A stretch of 6,841 nt of DNA. Origin: Planctomycetota bacterium. Its GTDB lineage: Bacteria; Patescibacteriota; Patescibacteriia; Patescibacteriales; UBA12465. Positions 6,559 through 6,841 of the stretch are shown piece by piece (the stretch's first letter is position 1; the number at the start of each line of letters is the position of its first letter). The stretch spans positions 1 through 6,841 of the forward strand of contig JALOQQ010000055.1 of NCBI GenBank assembly GCA_025453315.1. Reading direction: 5' to 3'. The notes beneath the pieces were generated by a model that ran no database searches, had not been told where the DNA came from, and saw only the letters and a list, made by a program, of their open reading frames with translations. The position numbers and the translations under genes are program-made.

Positions 6559-6624
6559 CAGCAAAAAAGCTTTTTCAAGCATTTCTTTTATCTCGGCAAG
6601 TCTTATGGTTGCTTGCTGTCTGTG
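6553..6624 (-). ncRNA. Ribosomal protein L10 leader-like RNA structure
   Basis: The 5' UTR of rplJ folds by eye into an L10-leader-like element. The basal stem is a perfect 12-bp pairing of CACAGACAGCAA (6624 to 6613) with TTGCTGTCTGTG (6564 to 6553). Inside, GCAAG (6616-6612) can pair with CTTGC (6600-6596) around an 11-base loop, followed at once by CGAG. This resembles the TGCCGAG signature of known L10 leaders. A small GCTT-GAAA-AAGC hairpin follows (6580 to 6569). The inner stem and the top of the basal stem compete for GCAA. The known ligand of this family is the L10(L12)4 complex, giving feedback control of rplJL. The assignment rests on structure, position and the short motif; a covariance-model search was not possible here. 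Confidence 0.8.
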
Positions 6625-6648
6625 ATAAAAATTGATTTGTATAAAGAT

Positions 6649-6676
6649 ATAATAGCAAATATTGAGAATGTGTCAA
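6649..6676 (-). promoter_or_regulatory. Strong promoter of the rplJ-rplL operon
   Basis: On the minus strand a perfect TTGACA (6676 to 6671) is followed by a 16-base spacer and TATTAT (6654 to 6649), with TG at the extended -10 position (TGCTATTAT). Transcription should start near 6642, about 18 bases before the leader's basal stem. The promoter begins eight bases after the preceding terminator, which insulates it from the upstream gene. Confidence 0.85.
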
Positions 6677-6684
6677 GTTTAAAC

Positions 6685-6716
6685 AAAAAACACCGGTATT
6701 TAACCGGTGTTTTTTT
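6685..6716. terminator. Bidirectional intrinsic terminator upstream of the rplJ promoter
   Basis: A perfect 13-bp stem pairs aaaaaacaccggt (6685-6697) with accggtgtttttt (6703-6715) around the loop attta. The GC-rich core caccggt/accggtg is flanked by A and T runs, so it can work in both directions. It follows the stop codon of the right-edge minus-strand gene by 13 bases and is the natural end of that transcript. Confidence 0.9.
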
Positions 6717-6729
6717 AATTATTATTTTT

Positions 6730-6840
6730 TTATTTTTGATAAAAATAAGCATAATTATCATACTCATTCTGTGATGGAGCTATAACTAATCTGGTGCCAT
6801 CATCAGAAATAGCTATATACTGTGGTTGAGAGTATGATGG
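6730..6840 (-). CDS. C-terminal fragment of a protein with a possible propeller-like repeat
   Basis: A minus-strand frame enters from the right edge and runs 36 codons to a TAA at the complement of 6730-6732; the N-terminus lies outside the window. The visible residues run from PSYSQPQYIAISDDGTRLVI to the Tyr-rich tail NYAYFYQK. YIAISDDGTRLVIA resembles a strand of a WD40/TolB-type beta-propeller blade (S-D-G pattern between hydrophobic strands), but one blade is weak evidence. The frame is supported by the terminator 13 bases after its stop. The other minus-strand frame read from the edge hits a stop after 12 codons. Function is not assignable. Confidence 0.55.
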   Translation of the reverse strand, partial: PSYSQPQYIAISDDGTRLVIAPSQNEYDNYAYFYQK

Positions 6841-6841
6841 T

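Noticed and set aside
1..6841. Alternative genetic code with UGA reassigned, as in some CPR lineages
   Set aside because: All complete genes are full length with TAA or TAG stops and no internal TGA is needed, so standard bacterial code 11 suffices. Absence of TGA stops in five genes is not evidence of reassignment.

Overview
The window is strongly AT-rich bacterial DNA with short intergenic gaps, TAA or TAG stops and no need for a non-standard code. The gene content points to a Candidate Phyla Radiation (Patescibacteria, probably Parcubacteria-like) genome. It has a DUF4012 membrane protein, a winged-helix protein fused to a nucleotidyltransferase-like domain of a type common in that group, and a degenerate PP2C-like/transmembrane/propeller protein. 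The lineage call is inference, because no rRNA is present.

Left part (1-3000, all minus strand, read right to left): a winged-helix/nucleotidyltransferase-like regulator (2203-3000) is followed by a DUF4012 membrane protein (199-2109), then by the N-terminus of another membrane-anchored protein cut by the window edge (1-163). Gaps are 93 and 35 bases with no convincing terminator, so this looks like one transcription unit. The 93-base gap holds an exact 22-bp direct repeat.

Centre (3001-5409): a divergent control region contains a good minus-strand promoter (TTTACA, 17-bp spacer, extended -10) whose -10 overlaps a plus-strand extended -10. The plus-strand gene (3178-5409) encodes an inactive-looking PPM/PP2C-type phosphatase domain, one membrane span, a coiled coil and a predicted outer beta-propeller. 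A bidirectional terminator (5425-5452) separates it from the converging ribosomal unit.

Right part (5473-6676, minus strand): rplJ-rplL, encoding L10 and L7/L12 of the ribosomal stalk, form a self-contained operon. It has a strong promoter (TTGACA, 16-bp spacer, TGCTATTAT), an L10-leader-like structured 5' UTR and an intrinsic terminator in the leader. One arm of that terminator is shared with the basal stem of the leader, which gives a plausible autoregulatory attenuator. The unit is not followed by rpoB as in many bacteria. Beyond a bidirectional terminator (6685-6716) lies the C-terminal end of a further minus-strand gene (6730-6840).

The items most worth a second look are the rplJL leader switch, the pseudo-phosphatase/propeller membrane protein, the nucleotidyltransferase-like regulator with a disrupted active site and an insert in its wing, and the overlapping divergent promoters. 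I see no mobile element, CRISPR array, tRNA or rRNA.
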